Source of the DNA: a virus
IMG/VR virus record: IMGVR_UViG_3300020472_000033
Coordinates: 1-54,888 of that record
Reading direction: 5' to 3' (one strand)
Length of the DNA: 54,888 nucleotides
Positions 7,113 through 13,855 of this stretch are shown here, piece by piece. Below the pieces are notes generated by a model. That model saw nothing but the letters and a program-made list of their open reading frames with translations. It was not told the DNA's origin and searched no databases. Every line of letters starts with the position of its first letter. Position 1 is the first letter of the stretch. A program made the translations under genes and the position numbers.

Positions 7113-7194
7113 AGAATGGGCCAGAACTTGGGTTGATGATCCGTGTGACGATTGTACACATTGGTTGATCTTTTTGCTTGACAAACTCTCTTAA
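7093..7194 (+). CDS. 33-residue acidic peptide
   Basis: The frame begins at ATG 7093 with a GGAG site at 7084-7087, overlaps the end of the metalloprotease gene by 20 nt in another frame and ends at TAA 7192-7194. The product contains YEEWARTWVDDPCDDC followed by a hydrophobic HWLIFLLDKL, with two Cys four residues apart. The last codons overlap a promoter -35 box. Not recognised; the good ribosome site and gene packing support it. Confidence 0.5.
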   Translation: MDEITYEEWARTWVDDPCDDCTHWLIFLLDKLS

Positions 7195-7217
7195 ATATGC
7201 GATCATATGATCATAAT
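7178..7217 (+). promoter_or_regulatory. Early promoter with palindromic operator-like site
   Basis: TTGACA at 7178-7183 with a weak -10 GATCAT 17 nt downstream (7201-7206). The 12-bp perfect palindrome GATCATATGATC at 7201-7212 covers the -10. The following TGATCATAATAGAGAGAAA-type leader recurs almost unchanged before the gene at 16368. The palindrome could bind a dimeric repressor. Confidence 0.5.
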
Positions 7218-7239
7218 AGAGAGAAAGGAAAATTATATT

Positions 7240-7371
7240 ATGAGTTGTTTACATAATGAAATGATAATGGAAAGTCTCTTTGAGAAATATCTTGAAGAAG
7301 GACATTCCGAAGAAGTTGCCGAAGAAAAGGCAATGGAAGAATTTGAGAATATGGGAGGCCCTTATGGTTAA
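7240..7371 (+). CDS. Small acidic protein, 43 residues
   Basis: ATG at 7240 with an AGAAAGGAA site, ending at TAA 7369-7371. The product is MSCLHNEMIMESLFEKYLEE at the start and then Glu-rich (EEVAEEKAMEEFENMG), probably one or two helices. Small proteins of this layout are common in early regions of marine T4-like phages. It overlaps the start of the next gene by 8 nt. Function unknown. Confidence 0.6.
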   Translation: MSCLHNEMIMESLFEKYLEEGHSEEVAEEKAMEEFENMGGPYG

Positions 7372-7597
7372 AGGTACAAAAATCATTGGAAATTTTGGTG
7401 CAATGCACTCACTTTGGTATGGTGAAATTGTCAAAGTTGACAAAACTACTAAATTGAAGGGTGATTATGCCATTGATGTTAAATGGGACAATGGTTCTAT
7501 CTCTAAAATGATGAGAAGTGACCTAATTCCAGATAAACATGGAATTGGATATATGACAGAAGATCATTATTATGGGGGATTTCCTCATTATGGTTAA
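7364..7597 (+). CDS. Small beta-rich protein, unknown function
   Basis: 77 residues from ATG 7364, chosen for its GGGAGG site at 7353-7358; an upstream in-frame extension lacks one. The sequence alternates short strands (GTKIIGNFGAMHSLWYGEIVKV, then YAIDVKWDNGSISKM) typical of a KOW/SH3-like barrel and ends in a Gly/Tyr-rich tail. It overlaps both neighbours slightly. No family recognised. Confidence 0.6.
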   Translation: MVKGTKIIGNFGAMHSLWYGEIVKVDKTTKLKGDYAIDVKWDNGSISKMMRSDLIPDKHGIGYMTEDHYYGGFPHYG

Positions 7598-7802
7598 AAA
7601 GAATACATTAAAAATTGGTGATTCTGTGATATCTCCTTATGGAATGTCTAAAATTACTAATATCACATTAACAGAAAATGTTGGTGATAAGTACGGACTT
7701 GATGTTAAGGAAATTTATACGAATCTGATAGAAAAAACAGTTGTTGACCTAGATGATGGTCATTGGGTATATGGTAAACAACTAGATTGGATACCGTACT
7801 AA
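7590..7802 (+). CDS. Small beta-rich protein, related in layout to the previous gene
   Basis: 70 residues from ATG 7590, preceded by GGGGGA at 7573-7578. The start context (G-rich site, then ATGGTTAAA) copies that of the preceding gene, and the product also begins MVKK, then LKIGDSVISPYGMSKI and a D-rich DLDDGHWVYGKQLDW segment, consistent with a small barrel. It may be a diverged duplicate of the upstream gene. The stop overlaps the next start (TAATG). Confidence 0.58.
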   Translation: MVKKNTLKIGDSVISPYGMSKITNITLTENVGDKYGLDVKEIYTNLIEKTVVDLDDGHWVYGKQLDWIPY

Positions 7803-7990
7803 TGGTTAGATTATCCACCAAACAGTTAAAAGTAACGTATGAATGGTTTACACCAAAGGGTAGACGTAGAACCTTTTATGACTTTGGTTATGGGGATACA
7901 GAAAAATCTGCCATAGATTTTGCGAAGAAAGCAATTAAACAAAGAATTAGACACGAAAATTACAAAGTGTTAGAAATGAAGTTTTTTTAA
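7802..7990 (+). CDS. Small basic protein, unknown function
   Basis: 62 residues from ATG 7802, which overlaps the stop of the preceding gene; a TTG 15 nt earlier is possible. The N-terminal half has strands (LKVTYEWFTPKGRRRTFYDF) and the C-terminal half a helix with SAIDFAKKAIKQRI. Basic and small, it might bind nucleic acid, but no motif proves that. It is followed by a T7-A8 tract and then a strong promoter. Confidence 0.55.
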   Translation: MVRLSTKQLKVTYEWFTPKGRRRTFYDFGYGDTEKSAIDFAKKAIKQRIRHENYKVLEMKFF

Positions 7991-7999
7991 AAAAAAGGC

Positions 8000-8028
8000 T
8001 TGACAAACCTATTTTATTGATGTATACT
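8000..8028 (+). promoter_or_regulatory. sigma70 promoter, near consensus
   Basis: TTGACA (8000-8005), 17-nt spacer, TATACT (8023-8028). The transcript would begin near 8035 with a GAGAGAGAGA leader that merges into the ribosome site of the gene at 8064. Confidence 0.85.
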
Positions 8029-8063
8029 AGTAATATAATCAAGAGAGAGAGAGAGAAAAGATT

Positions 8064-8222
8064 ATGAAAGTTAAGATTGTCAAAGACACATGGGCACATT
8101 CCAAAAAGTGCTGGTATATCATTGATGTTGAGACTAACATCTCATTCAACTACGGTGGTTTCACTTCCAAGAAAGCTGCCGTGAAGATTGTTGAGGATGC
8201 TGGTGGTGAGGTTGTAGGTTGA
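8064..8222 (+). CDS. 52-residue protein, unknown function
   Basis: ATG 8064 follows a long GAGAGAGA purine tract and a strong promoter; the TGA at 8220-8222 overlaps the next ATG. The product is MKVKIVKDTW..., with CWYIIDVETNISFNYGGF and a helix KKAAVKIVEDAGGEVV, a compact beta-beta-beta-alpha-like plan. Small phage early proteins of this sort are often host-takeover factors, but nothing here identifies a target. Confidence 0.6.
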   Translation: MKVKIVKDTWAHSKKCWYIIDVETNISFNYGGFTSKKAAVKIVEDAGGEVVG

Positions 8223-8323
8223 TGTTTAAGCTTTTGGTAGTTTTCAGTTTGATGTGGCTATTCGTTGCATCTGCATTTATAACAACAATGGTCTATTTGG
8301 CCAGTATAGGAGTCGTAGCGTGA
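8222..8323 (+). CDS. 33-residue single-pass membrane peptide
   Basis: The ATG at 8222 overlaps the preceding stop (TGATG). The product is almost all hydrophobic: MFKLLVVFSLMWLFVASAFI, then TTMVYLASIGVVA. It is one long or two short membrane segments. It overlaps the next gene's GTG start (GTGA). Its place in a coupled chain of frames supports expression; function unknown. Confidence 0.5.
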   Translation: MFKLLVVFSLMWLFVASAFITTMVYLASIGVVA

Positions 8324-8571
8324 TACGAGAAACAAAAAATAATGAATTGGTTATAAACCTAGATGGTTCAGATGGTAATGCATTTGCACTAATGGGTTCT
8401 GCTAAACGGTTAGCAAGAGAAATAGGATATGCTTCTGATGAAGTAGATGCTATGCTTGGTAAAATGACGAGTGGTAGTTATATAAACCTACTCAAAGTTT
8501 TTGAAGAATATTTTGGTTCTTATGTAGTACTTGAAACTACAAATTCAGAATATTTGGAGGCTCTTGCATAA
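8320..8571 (+). CDS. Small protein of unknown function (GTG start)
   Basis: 83 residues from GTG 8320, chosen because AGGAG lies at 8308-8312 with 7-nt spacing and because GTGA couples it to the membrane peptide. A longer frame from GTG 8254 would lack a ribosome site and run through that peptide. The product has LVINLDGSDGNAFALMGSAKRLAREIG, a helix typical of small phage regulators, and a C-terminal VFEEYFGSYVVLETTN. Not recognised. Confidence 0.6.
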   Translation: MIRETKNNELVINLDGSDGNAFALMGSAKRLAREIGYASDEVDAMLGKMTSGSYINLLKVFEEYFGSYVVLETTNSEYLEALA

Positions 8572-8660
8572 TGTACTTTGTGAAATTGATTCGTGATTTC
8601 ACGGCCTTTGTAGTCATACCGACTATATTGGTATTTTTAATGTTGGCTTACTTTGGATAG
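8571..8660 (+). CDS. 29-residue membrane peptide
   Basis: The ATG at 8571 overlaps the previous TAA (TAATG) and has GGAGG at 8556-8560. The product MYFVKLIRDF then a hydrophobic run TAFVVIPTILVFLMLAYF is a single transmembrane helix with a positively charged N-terminus. It is the second tiny membrane peptide in this stretch. Function unknown. Confidence 0.5.
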   Translation: MYFVKLIRDFTAFVVIPTILVFLMLAYFG

Positions 8661-8674
8661 GGGGTGAATATGTT

Positions 8675-8995
8675 ATGAACAAAAAATTAGATGCTCTTCT
8701 AGATACATTAGAAGAAGTCAAAAATCCTAAAGAAACAGTTTCAGTTATACATTCTGCATTTGATGAGAACTCTCACTTAGTTGCATTTGTAGATGTTGAT
8801 AAGTCTTGGACAGTGAATGAGAAACTTGAACACGCATTTAAAATGACCAACTCTATTGAAGATGCTTGGTGGAACAATGCTGGTGTTACCAAAATGTTTC
8901 CAGACAAGGGTTGTAGGTCTACTAGTGTTGGAGATCACGTTCTTGTTGGTGGATCTAAATATTTGTGTGGAATGAGTGGATGGAGTAAAATATGA
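8675..8995 (+). CDS. Protein of unknown function, 106 residues
   Basis: ATG 8675 after a GGGGTGA tract. The N-terminus is a helix (LDALLDTLEEVKNPKE); the rest looks like a mixed alpha/beta domain with VAFVDVDKSWTVNEKLEHAF and an aromatic, Gly-rich AWWNNAGVTKMFPDKGCR segment, ending CGMSGWSKI. Proteins of similar length and composition recur in marine T4-like phages. The stop overlaps the next ATG (ATGA). Confidence 0.65.
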   Translation: MNKKLDALLDTLEEVKNPKETVSVIHSAFDENSHLVAFVDVDKSWTVNEKLEHAFKMTNSIEDAWWNNAGVTKMFPDKGCRSTSVGDHVLVGGSKYLCGMSGWSKI

Positions 8996-9258
8996 TATTT
9001 AAAGCTCTTTTAATTGTCACTACTTTAAGTGGTACTGAATACAGTACACCTATGAAGGATATGACAAGTTGTTTGGATGCTCGTGCTACTATTGCAACAC
9101 AAGATGTTGGTGCTGAAGCATTGTGTATTCCTGCTGTTAAACAAGACTCATCAGAAAAGATGAAATCTATGTTTAATATAATGATGAATTTTGTAAAGAA
9201 AATGCAAGAAATGGAGACAAAATATGAAGGAAAAGGACAGAATATCTCGCCTTATTGA
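8992..9258 (+). CDS. Small secreted-type protein with a Cys pair
   Basis: 88 residues; short hydrophobic N-terminus MIFKALLIVTTL that could act as an uncleaved or weak signal, then SC at residue 27 and C at 45, and a charged Met-rich C-terminal helix. Two other small proteins in the window (9698 and 12732) share this plan: hydrophobic start, a conserved Cys about residue 30 and a second Cys about 20-30 residues later. They may be paralogues. Function unknown. Confidence 0.58.
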   Translation: MIFKALLIVTTLSGTEYSTPMKDMTSCLDARATIATQDVGAEALCIPAVKQDSSEKMKSMFNIMMNFVKKMQEMETKYEGKGQNISPY

Positions 9259-9361
9259 TAATGCCCATAAAGCCAAAGATACGGCTACTAGTTCTTGGGC
9301 TAAAAATTATTGGGATATTGTGATTGCCAATTTAGTTAGGTCAGCCAATAGGCTTATCTAA
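9224..9361 (+). CDS. 45-residue basic peptide
   Basis: ATG 9224 with a GGAG site near 9212; ends at TAA 9359-9361. The product MKEKDRISRLIDNAHKAKDT followed by a Trp-rich SSWAKNYWDIVIANLV helix looks amphipathic. It overlaps the end of the preceding gene by 35 nt in another frame and fills the gap before the HesB-like gene. Unrecognised. Confidence 0.48.
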   Translation: MKEKDRISRLIDNAHKAKDTATSSWAKNYWDIVIANLVRSANRLI

Positions 9362-9379
9362 ACTAATAAATAAAATACA

Positions 9380-9694
9380 ATGATTGAAATCACAGATAAA
9401 GCAACAGAATATATGAAGTCTGTAACATCGCCAGGTGCCTATGTTACATTAGGTGTTAAAGGTGGTGGTTGTGCTGGCTTTCAATATATTTGGGGTTTAA
9501 CTACTGATGAGGGTATTGAACACGTTAAATGGTCTAAACCAATTAATGATGTATTAGTTCTAGACCCCCTTGCCGAAATGTATGTTTTTGGTTCAATAGT
9601 TGATTATATTACAGAGCTCGGTGGAAGTTATCTTGCACTAAAAAATCCACAGTCAACAAGTAGTTGTGGTTGTGGTGAGAGTTTTGGGATATAA
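9380..9694 (+). CDS. HesB/IscA-like A-type Fe-S carrier
   Basis: 104 residues. GGGCAGFQY places one Cys at residue 31, and SCGCGES gives the paired Cys at 96 and 98, the three ligands of IscA/ErpA/SufA-type carriers. The ITDKATEYMKSV N-terminal helix also fits. Such proteins pass Fe-S clusters or iron to client enzymes; phage versions are known in marine phages. The window has several metalloenzymes (two radical SAM proteins, iron oxygenases), so a role in loading these is plausible but inferred. A TAATAAATA-like late motif lies just upstream (9363-9371). Confidence 0.85.
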   Translation: MIEITDKATEYMKSVTSPGAYVTLGVKGGGCAGFQYIWGLTTDEGIEHVKWSKPINDVLVLDPLAEMYVFGSIVDYITELGGSYLALKNPQSTSSCGCGESFGI

Positions 9695-9697
9695 TGT

Positions 9698-9910
9698 ATG
9701 CTGTGGTTGATAATTGTTGTACTCACCCAAATTGATCCCCAACAAGTAGATATAAAGACTGAATTGAAATTTACGGATAGAGATTCTTGTTACCAATTCG
9801 TATATCAAAATTATGACAGGCTTAATGGAGAAGTTAATAAGGAATATGACCAACATAAGTCAACTCCAAACCTTTTTTATTGCGCTAGTGTTAAGCGTGG
9901 TTCTCTCTAA
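9698..9910 (+). CDS. Small secreted-type protein with a Cys pair
   Basis: 70 residues; MLWLIIVVLTQ is a hydrophobic N-terminus, followed by a polar domain with SC at residue 31 and C at 63. It resembles the product of the gene at 8992 and the one at 12732 in plan. An ATG four bases earlier is blocked by an early stop. The ribosome site is weak. Its last 65 nt are overlapped by the next gene in another frame. Confidence 0.5.
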   Translation: MLWLIIVVLTQIDPQQVDIKTELKFTDRDSCYQFVYQNYDRLNGEVNKEYDQHKSTPNLFYCASVKRGSL

Positions 9911-10166
9911 CTGTACCTTTGTATCTTGGCCTGTGTCAGCATTAACTACAGCAGTAGATGTTGGATTAACTGTAGAAACTGGTAAGAGTACATCAGAACA
10001 CGTTGCATCTGTAGCAACTAAAATGGATTGTCAATGGAGTCGGTTGTTTAGTGATTGGAAAATATGCCTAACTCATGAAGAATATGTTGACAATTTAATG
10101 ATTATGAATTGTCAAATCTATTCGTGGGATTTCCTAAATAAGCCATATTGTAAGGAGAATGGATAA
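9846..10166 (+). CDS. Putative lipoprotein
   Basis: 106 residues from ATG 9846. The N-terminus MTNISQLQTF then FIALVLSVVLSNC has a lipobox-like LSNC ending at residue 23, which would be lipidated after cleavage. The mature part has Cys at four more places, including DCQWSRLFSDW and MNCQIYSW. Start sites at 9813 and 9825 are in frame and would lengthen the leader. Lipoproteins near phage lysis or exclusion genes often act at the cell envelope; none of that is proved here. The stop overlaps the next start (TAATG). Confidence 0.58.
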   Translation: MTNISQLQTFFIALVLSVVLSNCTFVSWPVSALTTAVDVGLTVETGKSTSEHVASVATKMDCQWSRLFSDWKICLTHEEYVDNLMIMNCQIYSWDFLNKPYCKENG

Positions 10167-11284
10167 TGCCTGCAAGGAAACATACCCAGTGGTTAGCTAA
10201 ACCTTCTGTAGATTACGTAGACTCACGCATTTATAGTGATTGGGATATTCACTATGAAGAACAGGAAAAGATTTTTAAGAAGGTTTGGATACCTATCTGT
10301 CATGAATCAGAATTGCCTAATCATCTAGACTTTCGTACCTCAAGTATTGCTGGTGAAAGAATCATTATGATTCGTGATACCGATAATGTTATTGCAATGA
10401 AGCATGATTTTACTGAAATGCCTCCATCTGGCGATTTACGTTTGGCTGGTGGATACGAACATTGGGATACTGAAAAACTTTATTGTGAAGTTAAGTATGG
10501 TGGCATGGTATGGGTAACACTTGACCCAAATCCTACAATGGATGTAGAACAGTGGGCTGCTGGTGCATTTGATTGTATTCAAGCTGCATTGGATACAGAA
10601 CCACTAGAGGTATTTCATTATCATAAGGGTATCATAGGAAGTAACTATAAACTATGGCATGATACGAATAGTGAATTTTATCATGATTTTATGCATTACT
10701 TTAATAGAGTCACAGGATTTAACGAGGAATATTTTGCACGTAAAAACACTGGATTTCCTAATGGTCACGTAAATGTAGGAAGTTTTGAGGTACAGTATGA
10801 TAAGTTTGACGGTGCAGATAGAGGAGCATTAAGTTTTCCTACACTACCACCTAATCAGTGGTACATGGTAGACCTATTTCCTGGCATGAATATAAATTTA
10901 CGTGGAAGTGCATTGCGTACAGATATTGTCACACCTCTTGCACCTAACAAAGTGATGATTGAGTTTCGTGGATTTGGTCTAAAGAAGGATACACCAGAAG
11001 AACGAGCAGAACGGATTAAACACCATAACACAATATGGGGCCCTTTTGGTCGCAATCTACATGAAGACTTGATTGGTATTGCTGGACAAGGTACTGCTAT
11101 GGCCCCTGGCACTGAATACCGTCACGTACTACACGGTAGAAAAGAAAACGATACGATCCACGATGAAGTGGGCATGAGGCATTACTATGAAGAATGGGGT
11201 ACTTGGATGGGCCGTGATCCATCTAATCCCATGAGAGAAAATGCCGTTTGGGAGAATAAAGAAGATGCACACGTACAGATGTAA
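10166..11284 (+). CDS. Rieske-type oxygenase alpha-subunit homologue lacking the Rieske cluster
   Basis: 372 residues. The N-terminus (DSRIYSDWDIHYEEQEKIFKKVW, then FRTSSIAGERIIMIRD) aligns by eye with ring-hydroxylating oxygenase alpha subunits, but the expected CxH...CxxH cluster segment after it is missing: MIRDTDNVIAMKHDF is followed within about 30 residues by KYGGMVWVTLDP, which normally comes after the Rieske domain. The mononuclear iron site looks kept: N160-YKLWHDTNSE170-FYH173-DFMH177 and D301 in NLHEDLIGIAGQG. Without the cluster, electrons must come from elsewhere, or the protein is not an oxygenase. The spacing H-x3-H differs from the usual H-x4-H. Reaction and substrate unknown. 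Confidence 0.75.
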   Translation: MPARKHTQWLAKPSVDYVDSRIYSDWDIHYEEQEKIFKKVWIPICHESELPNHLDFRTSSIAGERIIMIRDTDNVIAMKHDFTEMPPSGDLRLAGGYEHWDTEKLYCEVKYGGMVWVTLDPNPTMDVEQWAAGAFDCIQAALDTEPLEVFHYHKGIIGSNYKLWHDTNSEFYHDFMHYFNRVTGFNEEYFARKNTGFPNGHVNVGSFEVQYDKFDGADRGALSFPTLPPNQWYMVDLFPGMNINLRGSALRTDIVTPLAPNKVMIEFRGFGLKKDTPEERAERIKHHNTIWGPFGRNLHEDLIGIAGQGTAMAPGTEYRHVLHGRKENDTIHDEVGMRHYYEEWGTWMGRDPSNPMRENAVWENKEDAHVQM

Positions 11285-11699
11285 AATTTTAAGAGTTGTA
11301 GATGGTGATACAGTTGATGTAGATATAGACCTTGGATTTGGGGTTTGGATGCATAAAGAAAGAGTCCGTATTCACGGCATAGATACACCAGAATCACGTA
11401 CCAGAGATTTAGAAGAAAAGAAATATGGGTTGGCTGCAAAGGCCTTTGTTAAGTCATATCTTCCCATTGGTTCAGCACAAACACTTTGTACAGAGAAGGA
11501 CAAAACAGGTAAGTTCGGCCGTATACTAGGCAAATTCCTTGTGTATGACGCAAAAACGGACAGCCAGATACACCTTGGTAATATAATGATACGAGAACAC
11601 CATGCTGTGCCTTATTCTGGACAATCAAAAGAAGAAATAGAAGAATTACACATAGAGAATAGAAAATTTGTAAATAGTGAATATTTAAAGGAGATATAG
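11265..11699 (+). CDS. Thermonuclease-like (SNase) nuclease
   Basis: 144 residues from ATG 11265, which has GGGAG at 11250-11254; a start at 11241 lacks a site. The SNase core is clear: CKILRVVDGDTVDVDID, then ERVRIHGIDTPESR and DKTGKFGRILGKF, which carry the catalytic Arg, Glu and second Arg in the order of staphylococcal nuclease. The enzyme would cut DNA or RNA using Ca2+. No signal peptide is present, so it acts in the cytoplasm, perhaps on host nucleic acid. It overlaps the upstream gene by 20 nt. Confidence 0.85.
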   Translation: MHTYRCKILRVVDGDTVDVDIDLGFGVWMHKERVRIHGIDTPESRTRDLEEKKYGLAAKAFVKSYLPIGSAQTLCTEKDKTGKFGRILGKFLVYDAKTDSQIHLGNIMIREHHAVPYSGQSKEEIEELHIENRKFVNSEYLKEI

Positions 11700-11706
11700 A
11701 TAAAAA

Positions 11707-12732
11707 ATGATTATATGTGATGATGTTAAACTAGATTATTCTGACGTTTTAATTCGGCCCAAGAGGTCTACCATTACATCACGATTTGATGTAGATATGA
11801 ATAGAACCTACCAGTTTTATCATAGTAAAAAAGAATGGACAGGCATCCCTATTATGGCAAGTAATATGGATACTGTAGGCACATTTGAAATGCATACAGC
11901 ATTAAGTGAATATGATATGATAACTTGTATCGCAAGACACTATAATTTTGATATGGATAATTGGTGGAAGTTCCCCCACGATAAAATGGGCCTTATGAAC
12001 ACGTTATGTGTTATGGGTGGAATATCAAAAGAAGAACTAAAAGTAATTCCCCAAATTTATAACAATATTAGACCATCATTTATTGGACTTGATGTTGCCA
12101 ATGGATATACTATTAGCTTTGTAGATGCAGTAAAAGAGATGAGGGAAAAATGTCCAGATGCAACTATAGTTGCTGGTAATGTAGTTACTGCTGATATGAC
12201 TTCTGAATTAATACTTGCTGGTGCAGATATTGTCAAGGTAGGAGTAGGGCCTGGCTCTGTATGTACTACAAGAATTAAAACTGGAATAGGTTATCCACAG
12301 TTAAGTGCAGTAATAGAATGTGCTGATGCAGCTCATGGTTTAGGTGGCCATATCATTGCTGATGGTGGTTGCAATTCTTCTGGAGATATTGTTAAGGCAT
12401 TTGCTGGTGGTGCAGACTTTGTGATGATAGGTGGTATGCTAGCAGGCCATGATGAATGTGATGGAGAAGTTGTTGATGGTAAGATGGAATTTTATGGAAT
12501 GGCATCTGAATCTGCAATGGATAGGCATAATGTACCTCATAGGGAATACCGTGGGGTAGAAGGTAAAACTGTATCTGTTCCTTATCGTGGTGCTGTTAAG
12601 GATACTGTAATTGATATACTAAGTGGTATTCGGTCTGCTTGTACGTATGTTGGTGCAACAAAACTAAAATACCTATCAAAATGTACTACATTTGTGAGAG
12701 TTAATAGCACACATAATAGAGTATATGAATAA
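11707..12732 (+). CDS. guaC: GMP reductase
   Basis: 341 residues, the usual length. It has [40 protein letters not shown], the flavin-like phosphate-binding [18 protein letters not shown] with catalytic Cys at residue 186, [19 protein letters not shown] and [15 protein letters not shown], which is GMP reductase rather than IMP dehydrogenase (no CBS domains, [10 protein letters not shown]-terminus). GuaC converts GMP to IMP with NADPH and recycles guanine nucleotides to IMP and AMP. For an A+T-rich phage this would help raise adenine nucleotides from host RNA breakdown. The stop overlaps the next start. Confidence 0.93.
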   Translation: MIICDDVKLDYSDVLIRPKRSTITSRFDVDMNRTYQFYHSKKEWTGIPIMASNMDTVGTFEMHTALSEYDMITCIARHYNFDMDNWWKFPHDKMGLMNTLCVMGGISKEELKVIPQIYNNIRPSFIGLDVANGYTISFVDAVKEMREKCPDATIVAGNVVTADMTSELILAGADIVKVGVGPGSVCTTRIKTGIGYPQLSAVIECADAAHGLGGHIIADGGCNSSGDIVKAFAGGADFVMIGGMLAGHDECDGEVVDGKMEFYGMASESAMDRHNVPHREYRGVEGKTVSVPYRGAVKDTVIDILSGIRSACTYVGATKLKYLSKCTTFVRVNSTHNRVYE

Positions 12733-12917
12733 TGATGATGATACTTGTCACTCTATGGTTAAATGGTATAAGTATAACCTTAGATGCCAAGGCAATGTAT
12801 GGTGTTATTAATTTAGAACATTGTAATAATGAACTGTCGTATATAATAGAGGACTTTGGTGCTGAAAGGGGTGAATGTACTCTTGGGGATATATTGGAAC
12901 AAAACATAAAAATATAA
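12732..12917 (+). CDS. Small secreted-type protein with a Cys pair
   Basis: 61 residues; [17 protein letters not shown] is a hydrophobic start, with Cys at 31 (EHC) and 49 (GEC). It shares its plan with the small proteins at 8992 and 9698. The ATG overlaps the guaC stop (TAATG) and is followed at once by two more ATG codons. Function unknown. Confidence 0.52.
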   Translation: MMMILVTLWLNGISITLDAKAMYGVINLEHCNNELSYIIEDFGAERGECTLGDILEQNIKI

Positions 12918-12924
12918 AAGAGAC

Positions 12925-12953
12925 TTGACTTTTCAGAGTCATCTTGATATTAT
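12925..12953 (+). promoter_or_regulatory. sigma70 promoter
   Basis: TTGACT (12925-12930), 17 nt, TATTAT (12948-12953), followed by an AAAAGGAGTGA ribosome site before the ATG at 12981. It starts a new transcript for the glutaredoxin to 2OG-oxygenase group. Confidence 0.8.
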
Positions 12954-12980
12954 GGTAGTATTATTATAAAAGGAGTGAAT

Positions 12981-13097
12981 ATGAAAAAAACATTTGAAAA
13001 GAGATTCGGTGAAGGAACTGCATGGGATTTAGACTATGGCAAATTGCTAATGATTGGACTCTTAGTTTATATTGCCTTTTTCAAGGATTTTACATGA
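12981..13097 (+). CDS. 38-residue membrane peptide
   Basis: ATG 12981 has a strong AAGGAG site (12969-12975 region) and a promoter directly upstream. The product MKKTFEKRFGEGTAWDLDYG then a hydrophobic LLMIGLLVYIAFF is a single transmembrane helix with a basic N-terminal tail. It ends one base before the glutaredoxin start. Function unknown. Confidence 0.58.
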   Translation: MKKTFEKRFGEGTAWDLDYGKLLMIGLLVYIAFFKDFT

Positions 13098-13098
13098 A

Positions 13099-13350
13099 AT
13101 GTACACAATATATACAACGGAAAACTGTGTCTATTGTAAAGAATCAAAAAATTTATTGGTTGAACACAATAAAGAATATCTGGAAGTGAAATTGGATAAC
13201 CAAGAAAAAATAACTGATTTCAAAAAGAATACAGGTTTTACAACTGTTCCACAAATATATCATGCTTCTGGTGACCATATAGGTGGCCATGAACAATTAC
13301 GTGACCACTTGAATAGACTATATTCACCAGTGGCTGACCCTCTTGAATAG
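13099..13350 (+). CDS. Glutaredoxin
   Basis: 83 residues from ATG 13099, with AAGGA at 13083-13087; a TTG-initiated extension from 13072 is unlikely. CVYC at residues 10-13 is the dithiol active site, TVPQIY holds the cis-proline, and HIGGHEQL is the C-terminal glutathione-binding GG. Glutaredoxins reduce disulphides such as those in ribonucleotide reductase and protein mixed disulphides; phage T4 encodes one for its reductase. Here it may serve that, or the metalloenzymes of the same region. Confidence 0.88.
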   Translation: MYTIYTTENCVYCKESKNLLVEHNKEYLEVKLDNQEKITDFKKNTGFTTVPQIYHASGDHIGGHEQLRDHLNRLYSPVADPLE

Positions 13351-13590
13351 ATGACGTATTCCACAGAAAGATTATTCCATTTTTCGTGCCAGACTTGCCG
13401 TAATTGGTGGAGTATAGCACATACAGATGAATGGAAACCAAAATCACTCTTCTGTCCACATTGTGGCCAAGTACACAAATATAATGTACTAGGTGAGCTG
13501 ACTAATCCAGAAGATTCTGCTGAACAGATGGGTAAACTAATATATGGTGCTGGCATAGGAGGCCAATTATTTGACGAAGAAATTGAATAG
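13351..13590 (+). CDS. Zinc-ribbon protein
   Basis: 79 residues. CQTC at 13-16 and CPHC at 35-38 form a Cys4 zinc ribbon (C-x2-C, 18 residues, C-x2-C). The rest includes a hydrophobic Gly-rich segment (KLIYGAGIGGQLF). The ATG directly follows the glutaredoxin stop, so coupling is likely. Zinc ribbons of this size bind nucleic acid or proteins; the partner is unknown. Confidence 0.72.
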   Translation: MTYSTERLFHFSCQTCRNWWSIAHTDEWKPKSLFCPHCGQVHKYNVLGELTNPEDSAEQMGKLIYGAGIGGQLFDEEIE

Positions 13591-13612
13591 AACAAATAGT
13601 TGGGGGAAGAAA

Positions 13613-13855
13613 ATGAATAGAGAACACTACCATACCTATTATGGTGATGATGAATATCAAAACAGATTAGCATTTGTATATAAAAATGGTTCTAATTTTG
13701 AGGTTGATTTATATGATGCTAATCAAGGTGAACGGACAACAGGTTTACCACCAGAAAAATTATATAAGACACTTGATTTAAGTGGACATTCAGAACAATA
13801 TGCTGAAGATGCTGCTGAGAATTGGGTGCTGGGTATTATAGAAAGGGAAGATTGA
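13613..13855 (+). CDS. Small protein of unknown function
   Basis: 80 residues from ATG 13613, supported by GGGGGAAG at 13602-13609; an earlier ATG at 13571 overlaps the zinc-ribbon gene and has no site. It begins MNREHYHTYYGDDEYQNRLAFVYKNGSN, then an acidic segment and LPPEKLYKTLDLSG, ending in a DAAENWVLGI helix. Compact mixed fold; no family recognised. Confidence 0.62.
   Translation: MNREHYHTYYGDDEYQNRLAFVYKNGSNFEVDLYDANQGERTTGLPPEKLYKTLDLSGHSEQYAEDAAENWVLGIIERED

Noticed and set aside
8041-8061. GA repeat tract as a CRISPR or repeat array
   Set aside because: It is a simple dinucleotide tract in an mRNA leader and lacks spacers. No CRISPR array was seen in the window.
8254-8319. N-terminal extension of the small gene starting at 8320
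   Set aside because: The longer frame starts at GTG 8254 without a ribosome site and overlaps a membrane peptide, whereas GTG 8320 has a well-placed AGGAG.
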